Shown: positions 1 to 7,664 of the stretch, one piece after another
Position numbering within the stretch: position 1 is the stretch's first letter
How the letters are laid out: each line of letters begins with the position of its first letter
Source: Planctomycetota bacterium
Lineage (GTDB): Bacteria; Planctomycetota; UBA1135; GCA-002686595
Assembly: GCA_026692705.1 (NCBI GenBank)
Contig: JAPLOE010000155.1
Location: 1-35,179 of the forward strand
Direction: 5' to 3'
Length of the DNA stretch: 35,179 nt
Position numbers and translations under genes: made by a program
Notes under the pieces: generated by a model
What the model saw: only the letters and a program-made list of their open reading frames with translations
Databases searched by the model: none
Told to the model about the DNA's origin: nothing

Positions 1-370
1 GAGGCTTAGGCCAAGCGGACCGCGGAACCCTTCAGCCAGCGGCTGAGCTTCGCTCAGCCTCGGGGGATCCCTCTCAGAGGACGCATTAAGCGTCCTCTGA
101 GCTTTTCTGGCCGCAGCAGAAACAAGGCAGCGGCCAGAAAAGGACGGGCTTTCCTTCCGCGATCCGCCGTCGCCGAAGACGACGATGCTCTCGGACGGCT
201 TGGACGTCACCTTCGCTCCGTGACCTGACTGGCGCGGCGCTTCGGCGCACGCCAGCTTCGCTCCGCGAGCCGGTTGCCTTCGGGCGGCCGGCTCGCGTCA
301 TTTCCCCACCTCGCCCCTCTCTTCTCTCTCCCGTTTTCCCTCCCCTTCTCTCTTTCTCCCTCCCCCCAAG
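1..370. repeat. Hairpin cluster plus pyrimidine tract, no gene seen
   Basis: No convincing coding region lies before the ATP-grasp gene. The stretch instead holds successive inverted repeats: 41-59 (7-bp stem, CTTCG loop), 73-101 (12-bp perfect stem), 102-142 (13-bp perfect stem, 15-nt loop), 206-224 (5 bp), 230-254 (TGGCG and GCGC arms around TTCG) and 264-297 (10-bp perfect stem). They are followed by an almost pure pyrimidine tract, 314-367, with a single G at 333. The sequence around 255-270 (GCTTCGCTCCGCGAGC) resembles the complement of 17065-17079, so part of this may be a dispersed palindromic repeat. Function is unknown; a terminator cluster or REP-like element is the simplest reading. 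Confidence 0.6.
73..101. terminator. Likely intrinsic terminator
   Basis: A perfect 12-bp stem (CTCAGAGGACGC / GCGTCCTCTGAG) with an ATTAA loop is followed on the plus strand by GCTTTTCT, a short T run. It probably ends a plus-strand gene lying left of the window. Confidence 0.55.
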
Positions 371-459
371 GTTGGCCCTCTACGGCTTTCGGACGCGAGC
401 CACCAGAGAAGGCACAGAGAGACTTCGCCAACGAACCGTACACGCGGCCCACGCCGAAC

Positions 460-1680
460 TCACTTCGCGCGCGACTTCACGGTGTCGCCGAGGAACGTCA
501 TCGAGCGGCGGAGCTCGTCGAAGTCGGCGTGCGAGAGTCGAAACCACGTGTTGCACAGCCAGCCGCGGTCGAGCGCGGACGTGGGTGAGCCGACGGCAGG
601 AACGGAGTGCTCGTAGATCGCGGAAGCGAGCTTCTGGAAGGCCTGCTCGACGCCGGTGTGGGAGATGAACTTGCCATCGCGGTCGGGGCGGATCTGGATC
701 GAGCCGACGGCGAGGCGGCGCGAGGGCTTGGCTTCGCTCGGGCGGCCGAGGATCGCGAGCGCCCACTCGCGGAACACGTCGAAGTCGTTGCCGCGCGAGT
801 ACATCTCCCAGATGCGCTCGCCGGCGGGACGCGCGCCGATCTCGGAGAACTTCAGTCCCTTGGGGCCGAAGAACCACTCCATGTGCGTCGCCGTCGAGCG
901 CAGGCCGAGCTCGTCGACCACGCGGCGGCCTGTCTCGCGCAGCTCGGCGTAGCTCTCGAGCTCACTGCGGTTGGTGATCGCGATCTGCGGCGAGATCCAG
1001 CGCGTGCGGTTGGCCTCGAGGCAGCCGGGAAAGTAGTGGCCGACGAAATCGTGGCGCACGCCCTCGGGGCCGGTGAGCGTGTCGAAGAAGCCCTCGTGCC
1101 CGTCGATGAACTCCTCGACGGCTACACGCTTCTTGTCCTTGAAGCCCAGGCGCGGAAGGAGCTCGGTGAGGCGCGCGGCGTCGTCGACCTTCCACGTGTC
1201 GAGCGAGTTGAAGCCGGCGATCGGCTTGACGATCAGCGGGTAGCCCTCGCGCTCGGCGAACTCGCGCAGTTCCGCCTCGCTGCCGACCGCGGCCGAGTTC
1301 GCGCACGGGATGCCGCGCTCGCGCAGGAAGGCCTTCATCGCGACCTTGTCGCGGCACAGGCGCGCCGTGGCGACCGTGAGGCCGGGAAGGCCGAGCTTCT
1401 CGCGCACGTGCGCTGCGGTCTCGACCAGCGGCTCGTCGATGGTCTCCACGCGCTCGATCGTCGCGGCGTCCGGCAACGCGAGCACGGCGGCGGCGAGCGC
1501 GTCCGCGTCGAGCAGGCGCTCACAGGCGACGTAGTGGTCGAGCAGCGGCCGCACCTTCTCCGACAGGCGCTCGCGCGGAGCGAGCCCGATGCCGGTGACG
1601 CGCGCACCCAGCTCGCGCAGGCCGCGCAGGAACTGGTGGTTGTAGGGCCCGGTGTCGGGCGAGACGAACAGGACGTGCAT
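460..1680 (-). CDS. ATP-grasp domain protein
   Basis: A 406-residue cytoplasmic protein with no signal peptide. The N-terminal ~95 residues look like a Rossmann-like preATP-grasp domain (MHVLFVSPDTGPYNHQFLRG). The ATP-grasp fold follows, with RDKVAMKAFL around residues 110-119, the nucleotide-binding lysine region YPLIVKPIAGFNS around 147-159, VEEFIDGHEG near 188-197, and the metal-binding stretch KFSEIGARPAGERI near 290. Such proteins ligate a carboxylate to an amine or thiol through an acylphosphate. The substrate cannot be read from sequence; biotin carboxylase-like or amino-acid ligase roles are both possible. The ATG at 1680 gives the full N-terminal strand. The gene is divergent from lepB with 126 bp between the starts. 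Stop is TGA. I see nothing truncated. Confidence 0.85.
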   Translation of the reverse strand: MHVLFVSPDTGPYNHQFLRGLRELGARVTGIGLAPRERLSEKVRPLLDHYVACERLLDADALAAAVLALPDAATIERVETIDEPLVETAAHVREKLGLPGLTVATARLCRDKVAMKAFLRERGIPCANSAAVGSEAELREFAEREGYPLIVKPIAGFNSLDTWKVDDAARLTELLPRLGFKDKKRVAVEEFIDGHEGFFDTLTGPEGVRHDFVGHYFPGCLEANRTRWISPQIAITNRSELESYAELRETGRRVVDELGLRSTATHMEWFFGPKGLKFSEIGARPAGERIWEMYSRGNDFDVFREWALAILGRPSEAKPSRRLAVGSIQIRPDRDGKFISHTGVEQAFQKLASAIYEHSVPAVGSPTSALDRGWLCNTWFRLSHADFDELRRSMTFLGDTVKSRAK

Positions 1681-1757
1681 GGCGGCGCGGGCGCATCATG
1701 TACCGCCCCGCGCTCGCTCGCCACGGGCGACTGGCGGGAGCTTTTCGCGCGCGCGGC

Positions 1758-1787
1758 TTGACGCCGCCCGCGCCGCCCCTGTCTGAT
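1758..1787 (+). promoter_or_regulatory. Candidate sigma70-type promoter of lepB
   Basis: TTGACG at 1758-1763, an 18-bp spacer and TCTGAT at 1782-1787 would start transcription about 13 nt before the GTG at 1807. The -35 resembles those seen upstream of 5597, 6891 and 30601. Motif inspection only. Confidence 0.35.
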
Positions 1788-1806
1788 TCCGCGCCGGGAA
1801 CACCAC

Positions 1807-3246
1807 GTGGTCCACACCAAGAAGCCGCCCCAACGCTGGCGCGAGAACATCGAGGCCTTCACGGTCGCCATCGTGATGGCCGTGATGCTCAAGTACTTCG
1901 CGGTCGAGGCCTACCAGATCCCGACGGGGTCGATGCAGCCGACGCTGATGGGGCTCGAGCTGCGCGAGCGCGGCGCGCTCGTCGGCGAGATCAAGGACCG
2001 CATCCTGGTCGACAAGCTCTCGTTCCACCTGCGCGACCCCGAGCGCTTCGAGGTGGTGATCTTCAAGTACCCGCTCAACCGCGCGCAGAACTTCGTCAAG
2101 CGCCTGGTCGGCATGCCGGGCGACGAGCTGCGCATCCAGTACGGCGACCTGTGGCTCAAGGACGCGCAGAAGGACGAGTGGCACGTGCTGCGCCGCCCGT
2201 CGAAGGTGATGCGCGAGCACTGGAAGGCGATCGACGAGGGCCCGGCGCCGCGCGACGTGCACTGGATGGCCGAGGGCAACCGCTCGGTCAACTCGCGCGA
2301 CATCGACGCCGCGGGCGCGACGACGCTGGCCTTCATGGCGCACGGCGGCGGCTCGATCCTCGACACGTACGAGCACGGCTACCCCTCGGGCGCGCGCGCA
2401 GCGATGCGCCAGTACCCGGAGTTCCACCGCTCGAACGCGAACACCGTCGGCGACCTGCGGCTCACCGGCCGCGTCACGCCGCGTGCGGAGCTCGAGAGCC
2501 TGACGGTCGAGCTGTCGGAAGGCGGACGGCGCTATCGCTTCACGCTGCCGGGCCCGCGCGCGAAGGCGAATGGCCGCATCGAGGTCGTCTGGGCGCAGAT
2601 CGAGCGCTACGACCCGTCGTTCGTCGAGATCGGCACGCGCCTCGAGGCCGGCCGCACCTACGAGCTCGCGGCCGAGAACCTCGACGACCGGCTCGCGCTC
2701 ACGCTCGACGGCGAGACGATCGCGACGCTCGAAGTGCCGCCCGCGCTCGATCAGGCCTCGGGCGTGAAGCTCGAGCTCGCCGGCGGCGGCGCGCGCCTCG
2801 AGGACCTGCAGGTCTGGCGCGACATCTTCTACACGGGCTCCGACAACGCCACGAGCTGGAAGATCCCGCAGGGGCACTACTTCATGCTCGGCGACAACAC
2901 GCAGGACTCGAGCGACAGCCGCGAGTGGCGCACGCTCGCGCTCCTGTGGGACGGCGCTCCCGGTGGCCAGCCCGTGCTCGGCAACGCGCGCGAGGGCCCG
3001 GGCGACGGCCGTTACCTGCCCGATTCCAACCCGATCCGCGAGAACACGCCCGAGGGCGTCGCGACGTTCTTCCGCGACATCTACGGCGAGCGCCACGTGT
3101 TCCTGAAGGCCAAGGAGAAGCCGACGGCGGCCCGGATCGACCCCGCGCCGTTCGTGCCGCGCGAGCTGATCGCGGGGCGGGCTCTGGCCGTGTTCTGGCC
3201 GTTCTCGTTCCAGTTCAGCACGTACCGGCTGCAGTGGATCCGCTAG
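1807..3246 (+). CDS. lepB: Signal peptidase I with long internal insertion
   Basis: Membrane-bound leader peptidase that cleaves signal peptides of exported proteins on the outer face of the cytoplasmic membrane. It is 479 residues from the GTG start. An N-terminal anchor lies at about residues 15-33. Box B is IPTGSMQPTL with nucleophile Ser42. Box D is KRLVGMPGD with general-base Lys98. Box E is GDNTQDSSDSR starting near residue 362. Between boxes D and E lie about 250 residues where ordinary family members have far fewer. The insert holds charged stretches and a beta-rich part (about 225-340) resembling a carbohydrate-binding or LamG-like sandwich. The last ~20 residues are hydrophobic and may form a second membrane segment. 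The many signal-peptide proteins in this window are natural substrates. The catalytic assignment is firm; the role of the insert is unknown. Confidence 0.93.
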   Translation: MVHTKKPPQRWRENIEAFTVAIVMAVMLKYFAVEAYQIPTGSMQPTLMGLELRERGALVGEIKDRILVDKLSFHLRDPERFEVVIFKYPLNRAQNFVKRLVGMPGDELRIQYGDLWLKDAQKDEWHVLRRPSKVMREHWKAIDEGPAPRDVHWMAEGNRSVNSRDIDAAGATTLAFMAHGGGSILDTYEHGYPSGARAAMRQYPEFHRSNANTVGDLRLTGRVTPRAELESLTVELSEGGRRYRFTLPGPRAKANGRIEVVWAQIERYDPSFVEIGTRLEAGRTYELAAENLDDRLALTLDGETIATLEVPPALDQASGVKLELAGGGARLEDLQVWRDIFYTGSDNATSWKIPQGHYFMLGDNTQDSSDSREWRTLALLWDGAPGGQPVLGNAREGPGDGRYLPDSNPIRENTPEGVATFFRDIYGERHVFLKAKEKPTAARIDPAPFVPRELIAGRALAVFWPFSFQFSTYRLQWIR

Positions 3247-3796
3247 GCGCCTGAGCGGCTCGGAGGGGCCGGCGGGAGGCCGCGCGCGTCCACACAGGCG
3301 ACGCTCGCCCGACCGGGGTAGGAGTGCGGTTTTCAACAGCGCCAGTTCCGGGAAATCGTCCAACGGGAGCGCCGCGACTCGGCCCAAGCGTTCGCGGCTG
3401 TCGGGACGGCAGGCTGCGCTGGATCGGCTCAAGCTGCCCGGAGAGCGCCCCCAGAGGCACCCGCGCGCGAGCAGGATCGGCACCTTGCTCCGGAAGCCAA
3501 AAATCCTTGCGCGGGGCTTGACCTTGAGTCCGGAGCCGACCTGCGGCGCGCAAACTTACTCCACAAGTTATCCACACGAGCTTTTGGAGCCTCGACAGGG
3601 CCCAGCCGACGTCGCGGACCGGCGTTCGAAGTCGCATTTTGCGTCCCCGTGCGCCCTCGGGGTCTGGAGCGCGCGCCGGGCCCGTCGACCCGGCCACCGC
3701 GGACGGATCGGCCGGCCCCCCGGCCCCCGAAGGAAGTCGCAATCTGGCCTCCGCGGCGGGCGAGCATCGCCCCCGCCCGGCCCCTAGACTCCCGCC
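3247..3796. other. 550-bp intergenic region with one DnaA-box match
   Basis: I see no convincing gene here. The region contains one exact match to the DnaA-box consensus, TTATCCACA at 3568-3576, and a TTGACC at 3519-3524 without a clear -10 partner. The stretch around 3480-3600 is less GC-rich than its surroundings (AAAAATCC, AAACTTACT, CTTTTGG). A regulatory region is more likely than an origin, because only one box is present and no origin-linked gene is nearby. Confidence 0.4.
3785..3790 (+). promoter_or_regulatory. -10-like box immediately before lptB
   Basis: TAGACT ends 6 nt before the ATG at 3797. If this is the -10 element, transcription would start at or next to the start codon, giving a leaderless mRNA. 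There is no purine-rich ribosome-binding site between the box and the ATG (CCCGCC), which fits. No good -35 is visible. Confidence 0.35.
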
Positions 3797-4597
3797 ATGA
3801 ACCAGCGCCCCGATCCGGTGGCCGGCGAGCTGCTCCTCGAGGTCAAGGGACTCGTCAAGGCCTTCAAGAAGCGCACTGTCGTCGACGGAGTGTCGTTCCA
3901 GGTCCGCGCGGGCGAGATCGTCGGCCTGCTCGGCGCGAATGGTGCGGGAAAATCGACCAGTTTCCGCATGACCGTCGGCCTGACGCGGCCCGACGCGGGC
4001 GAGGTGCGGCTGCGCGGCGAGGAGTGCTCGCGCCTGCCGATGTACAAGCGCGCGCGGCTGGGAATGGGCTATCTGCCGCAGGATCGCAGCATCTTCCAGA
4101 CGCTGTCGGTGCGCGACAACCTGCGCGCGGTGCTCGAGACGCTGCCCTATTCGCGGGAACAACGCGAGAGCGAGGCCTCGCGCCTGATCGGCGAGCTCGA
4201 GCTCGCGCACGTCGAGACCAGCATCGCGAACACGCTCTCCGGCGGCGAGGTGCGGCGCCTCGAGCTCGCGCGCGCGCTCGCGACGAAACCGCTGATCCTG
4301 CTGCTCGACGAGCCCTTCGCGGGCGTCGACCCGATCGCGGTCGAGGACATCCAGAACCTCGTCAAGCGCATGCGCGCGCGCAACCTCGGCATCCTGATCA
4401 CCGACCACAACGTGCGCGAGACGCTGCAGCTGTGCGACCGCGCCTACGTGATCGGCTCGGGCAAGCTGCTCAAGGAAGGCACGCCCGCCGAGATCATTCG
4501 CGACCCGCTCGTGCGCGAGAAGTACCTCGGGCACACGTTCGACTCGCCCGTCGCCGGAGTCTCCGTCGCCGAAGAGCGCGAGATGCTCGGCTCCTAG
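3797..4597 (+). CDS. lptB: ABC transporter ATPase, LptB type
   Basis: A 266-residue ATP-binding cassette subunit, probably LptB, which powers extraction of lipopolysaccharide from the inner membrane together with LptF, LptG and LptC. Walker A is GANGAGKST (46-54). The Q-loop lies in GYLPQDRSIFQ (91-101). The ABC signature is LSGGEVRRLELARAL (147-161). Walker B is LILLLDEPFAGVDPIAV (166-182), and the switch histidine is in ITDHNVRET (201-209). The wording DEPFAGVDPIAV and the YLPQ...SIF Q-loop are typical of LptB rather than of amino-acid (LivG/LivF) ATPases. No lptA, lptC or permease gene is adjacent, so the complex must be completed elsewhere. The C-terminal ~25 residues extend beyond the usual LptB end. 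A generic export ATPase is the alternative. Confidence 0.88.
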   Translation: MNQRPDPVAGELLLEVKGLVKAFKKRTVVDGVSFQVRAGEIVGLLGANGAGKSTSFRMTVGLTRPDAGEVRLRGEECSRLPMYKRARLGMGYLPQDRSIFQTLSVRDNLRAVLETLPYSREQRESEASRLIGELELAHVETSIANTLSGGEVRRLELARALATKPLILLLDEPFAGVDPIAVEDIQNLVKRMRARNLGILITDHNVRETLQLCDRAYVIGSGKLLKEGTPAEIIRDPLVREKYLGHTFDSPVAGVSVAEEREMLGS

Positions 4598-4941
4598 GAG
4601 ACGAGAAGAAGAGGAGAAGGAACCGGGTGGGGAGTCGGAAGTGAGGGGAGAAGGAGGCGAACCGGGAGGAAGCCGAAGGCATGAGATGGGGCGCGGCGGC
4701 CCGAGCCTTCGGATGAAGGCGCTCGGCCGGCTCGCGCGCTCGCGTCTCCGCATCGCTCGCCAGACTGGCTGCGGCAATTCGACAACGCCTTCGCACCCTT
4801 CAAGGACCGCCGACGGGCGCTTCGACCGTTCGCCCAGCCGACGCATGTCCTCCGCGGTTTCCTCGCGGCTCACTCCCTCTCCTCCTTCTTCTCCCCCACG
4901 GGTTCCTTTCCGACGACGATGGCGCGCCGCGAACGACATCC
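4598..4941. other. Gene-free purine/pyrimidine-rich spacer
   Basis: 344 bp without a supported gene. The left part (4598-4680) is strongly purine-rich and the right part (4870-4910) strongly pyrimidine-rich. A stretch at 4617-4634 (AAGGAACCGGGTGGGGAG) is about 15/18 identical to the complement of 4891-4908, so the two edges could pair as an imperfect inverted repeat. The middle is GC-rich with CTTCGG-type small hairpins, similar in texture to 1-300. Confidence 0.4.
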
Positions 4942-5553
4942 ATGACCGAATCGCACCTGCTTCGAGTGAGCCGAACCGTGCGAGTGGAAGTGTCGGGCGA
5001 TCCGGCGACGGCGCGCGAGACGTGGATCCTCGTGCACGGCTACGCGCAGCTCGCGACGGAGATGCTCGAGGCGTGCAAGGCGCTCGAGGGCCAGGAGCGC
5101 CTGCTCGTCGTGCCGGAAGCTCTATCGCGCTTCTACCGACGCGGCTCGTCGGGACCGATCGGCGCGTCGTGGATGACGCGCGAGCGGCGCGAGGAGGAGA
5201 TCGCAGATTACGTCGCGTACCTCGACGAAGTCGCGCGGTGGAGCGAGCGTGAAGGCGCGGCGACGGTGTGGCGCTGGGCGGCGCTTGGAACGACGCGGCT
5301 CGAGCGGCTGATCAGTTTTGGCGGCGGCGTGCCGCCCGACGTCGACCTCGTGCAGGCCAAGGTGAAGCTGGAAGCGACGCGGATCGAGCTCTTCCGCGGG
5401 CGCAGCGACGCGTACCACACGGCGGAATGGCTCGAGCGCGATCGAGCGCGCCTCGCTGGAGAAGGCCTCGCGTGCGCGGCGCTGGAGTTCGACGGAGGCC
5501 ACGAATTGCCGCCGGAAGTGCTCGTGCGACTCGGTGGCGCCACGCAGGCGTGA
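4942..5553 (+). CDS. Alpha/beta hydrolase (phospholipase/carboxylesterase-like) lacking the nucleophile elbow
   Basis: 203 residues resembling the small phospholipase/carboxylesterase family. The oxyanion-hole region is WILVHGYAQLATEM (28-41). The region after it, with GASWMTRERREEEIADYVAYL (pieces within 74-94), matches the part before the nucleophile strand. The acid candidate is Asp155 in RGRSDAYHT, and the catalytic His is H187 in FDGGHELP. The usual GFSQG elbow should precede AATVWRWAALG, but the sequence reads VARWSEREGAATVW (97-110). So the strand and the Ser-bearing turn, roughly 15-20 residues, are absent although the frame is intact. As read it should be inactive. Either it is a decaying or non-catalytic relative, or a short in-frame deletion is present in this assembly. 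The start ATG is chosen because the fold begins soon after it. Confidence 0.7.
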   Translation: MTESHLLRVSRTVRVEVSGDPATARETWILVHGYAQLATEMLEACKALEGQERLLVVPEALSRFYRRGSSGPIGASWMTRERREEEIADYVAYLDEVARWSEREGAATVWRWAALGTTRLERLISFGGGVPPDVDLVQAKVKLEATRIELFRGRSDAYHTAEWLERDRARLAGEGLACAALEFDGGHELPPEVLVRLGGATQA

Positions 5554-5578
5554 CGCGCGAGTTCTGGCGCGCTAGCGT
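5550..5578 (+). promoter_or_regulatory. Candidate promoter for the 5597 lipoprotein gene
   Basis: GTGACG (5550-5555), a 17-bp spacer and TAGCGT (5573-5578) lie just after the upstream stop codon. An AAGGA ribosome-binding site at 5586-5590 precedes the GTG at 5597, leaving a leader of roughly 12 nt. Confidence 0.4.
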
Positions 5579-5596
5579 CGCTCTCAAGGAGTTCCC

Positions 5597-6724
5597 GTGA
5601 AGCACCGCTGCAGCTCGACTTCGTTCCCGCTCGCCCTCACGCTCGTTCTCGCCGCCTGTCAAGCGAACCCGGTGGCGACCTCGCAGGCAGCGGAAGCGGC
5701 TCCCGCGACATCGAACGCGCTGCTCGCGAAACCCGTGGCCGCCGACGGCTGGGACGTCGCGATCGCGCTCGACCTCGGCGCGACCGGAGTGTGGACGACG
5801 AAGGTGCTCGACGTGTTCGACTGCTACGGCGGCAACGAGGTCGTCGCGCTCGATGATCTCGGGCGTTGCCACGTGATCGTGCAGTACGCGGGCAAGTGGA
5901 CCGATCTCGTCGCCTGCTCGGACGGCAGGTGGCTCGGTGGGCTCGCGCTCGGCGACCTCGACCCGCGCAAGCCGGGGCGCGAGCTGTACGTCGGTGCCGA
6001 GAGCGGGCGCGTGTACCAGATCACTCCGCAGCCCGAGGGCATGCTCGACTGCAACCTGATCGCGGACCTCGCGGGCGCGGAAGTGCACACGCTGATCGCG
6101 TGCGAGGGTGAGCTTGTGGCCTTCACGAGCCCGGGCTCGATCTGGCGGCTCGCGGCGCCGAAGGATCGCACGCGTTTCGTGGCGCGCGAGATCGCGACGA
6201 CGCGTGGCCGCGTGCGCGACGCGGTGCAACTCGCCGACGGGCGGCTCGCGCTGGTCTCGCGCGATGGCTCGCTCGAGATCCGGCCGGTCGATGTGCTGGG
6301 CAACGCGGGCGAACTCGTTCTGCAGGTCGAGAGCGGCCTCGGGCGCGTCGCCCTCAGCCCGGCCGGCGTGCTGTATTCCGCGAGCGACGACGGCGTCGTG
6401 TGGCGCTCCGAACGCACGGCGCAGGGCTGGCGTAACGAACGCATCCACGTCGGCCCGCAGGGACTGCGCGGGATCGTCTGCGGGAGCTTCGGCACGCCCG
6501 GGGCGAGCGAGGAAGTCGCGATCTTCGGCTACAGCGCCGACGTCGAGGTGCTGGCGCGCGACGCCAGCGCCAAGTGGAGCGCCCACACGCTCTTCACCGA
6601 CCGCGACCGTGGCCACTGGCTGGGCGTGGGCGAGCTCGACCAGCGCAACGACACCGACGAGCTGGTCGGCTCCGGTTACGGCGGCCGGGTCTTCGTGCTG
6701 ACCAAGCGCGCGCGGCAGCCGTAG
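5597..6724 (+). CDS. Lipoprotein with propeller-like repeats
   Basis: 375 residues from a GTG start, chosen because AAGGA lies 6 nt upstream and the signal peptide begins there. The N-terminus is a lipoprotein signal with the lipobox LAAC and lipidated Cys21. The mature part has no enzyme motif that I recognise. It contains several beta-rich repeats, such as GNEVVALDDLGRCHVI, GRELYVGAESGRVYQI, RLALVSRDGSLEI, GVLYSASDDGVVWRS and DELVGSGYGGRVFVL. These read like blades of a beta-propeller (FG-GAP or WD-like) carried on the outer face of a membrane. It probably acts in binding or as a scaffold. It follows the hydrolase remnant by 43 bp but has its own promoter-like sequence. Function unknown. 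Confidence 0.75.
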   Translation: MKHRCSSTSFPLALTLVLAACQANPVATSQAAEAAPATSNALLAKPVAADGWDVAIALDLGATGVWTTKVLDVFDCYGGNEVVALDDLGRCHVIVQYAGKWTDLVACSDGRWLGGLALGDLDPRKPGRELYVGAESGRVYQITPQPEGMLDCNLIADLAGAEVHTLIACEGELVAFTSPGSIWRLAAPKDRTRFVAREIATTRGRVRDAVQLADGRLALVSRDGSLEIRPVDVLGNAGELVLQVESGLGRVALSPAGVLYSASDDGVVWRSERTAQGWRNERIHVGPQGLRGIVCGSFGTPGASEEVAIFGYSADVEVLARDASAKWSAHTLFTDRDRGHWLGVGELDQRNDTDELVGSGYGGRVFVLTKRARQP

Positions 6725-6782
6725 GGCGCCACTGGCGGGCGCTGCGGCCCGTCTTGAGACAATCTCCGCCCCGAGCCTCGCC

Positions 6783-6812
6783 TTGACCGCTTCGAGAGCG
6801 CAGGGTTAGCCT
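6783..6812 (+). promoter_or_regulatory. Candidate promoter of etfBA
   Basis: TTGACC (6783-6788), an 18-bp spacer and TAGCCT (6807-6812), one of the best sigma70-like pairs in the window. It would give a leader of about 70 nt before the etfB ATG at 6891. Confidence 0.45.
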
Positions 6813-6890
6813 CCCCCATTCGACTCGCGGGGTCCGGAACGTCTCCATACCCGCGCCCCCACCGGCCAATCCCCCACAGGGCAGAACGCC

Positions 6891-7643
6891 ATGAAAATCA
6901 TCGCCTGCGTCAAGCGCGTCCCGACCACGGAAGCGCAGGTCAAGATCGGAGCCGACGGCGCCAGCATCGACGGCGCCGGGCTCGAGTCCATGCTCTCGTT
7001 CTACGACGACCTCGCGATCGAGGAAGCCGTGCGTTCGCGCGAGAAGCACGGCGGCGAGGTGACGGTGCTCACGCTCGGCCCGAGCGACTGCAGCAAGGAA
7101 CTGCGCGAGGCGCTGGCAAAGGGCGCCGACAAGGCGACGATCCTGCTCGATCCGAGCTGGGCCGCGCGCGACGCGCGTTCGACGGCCAAGGCACTCGCGG
7201 CGAAGATCCAGGAGCTGGGCGCCGACGTCGTGTTCTGCGGCCGCGTCGCGACCGACCGCGACCAGGCCTCGGTCGGCACGCTGCTGTCGAGCTACCTCGG
7301 CTTCGCCTGCGTCACGGACGTGGTCAAGCTCGAGCTCACGCCGACCGGCGGCACCGCGCAGCGCGAGACGGAAGCCGGTATCGAGACGGTGAGCTTCCCG
7401 GTCCCCGTCGTGATCACCTGCGACAAGGGCCTCAACGAGCCGCGCTTCGCCGGCCTCAAGGGCATCATGGCCGCCAAGAAGAAGACCATCGACGAGGTCG
7501 CACCGCTCGCGGTCGAGAACGCGGTCGTGGTGCAGAAGATCGAGCTGCCGGCCGCACGCAAGGCCGGTCGCATCGTCGGCGAAGGTGCGGGCGCCGTGCC
7601 CGCGCTGATGGAAGCGCTGCGCAACGAAGCCAAGGTCCTCTAG
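6891..7643 (+). CDS. etfB: Electron transfer flavoprotein, beta subunit
   Basis: 250 residues, the usual length for EtfB. It forms a soluble heterodimer with EtfA, binds AMP, and passes electrons from acyl-CoA and related dehydrogenases to an ETF:quinone oxidoreductase. The N-terminus MKIIACVKRVP is characteristic. AMP-site elements include VFCGRVATDRDQASVG (about 110-125). The recognition-loop signature VVITCDKGLNEPRFAGLKGI lies around 170-190, followed by a lysine-rich KGIMAAKKK. The gene is followed after 21 bp by etfA in the same direction, so the two are very likely co-transcribed. No associated dehydrogenase or bifurcating partner lies in the window, so the electron donor is not known. 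Confidence 0.95.
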   Translation: MKIIACVKRVPTTEAQVKIGADGASIDGAGLESMLSFYDDLAIEEAVRSREKHGGEVTVLTLGPSDCSKELREALAKGADKATILLDPSWAARDARSTAKALAAKIQELGADVVFCGRVATDRDQASVGTLLSSYLGFACVTDVVKLELTPTGGTAQRETEAGIETVSFPVPVVITCDKGLNEPRFAGLKGIMAAKKKTIDEVAPLAVENAVVVQKIELPAARKAGRIVGEGAGAVPALMEALRNEAKVL

Positions 7644-7664
7644 GAAACCGACGGAGCCCCAACC

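Noticed and set aside
3568..3576. Perfect DnaA box as evidence of a replication origin
   Set aside because: Only one box is visible, with no AT-rich unwinding region and no dnaA, dnaN or similar gene nearby.
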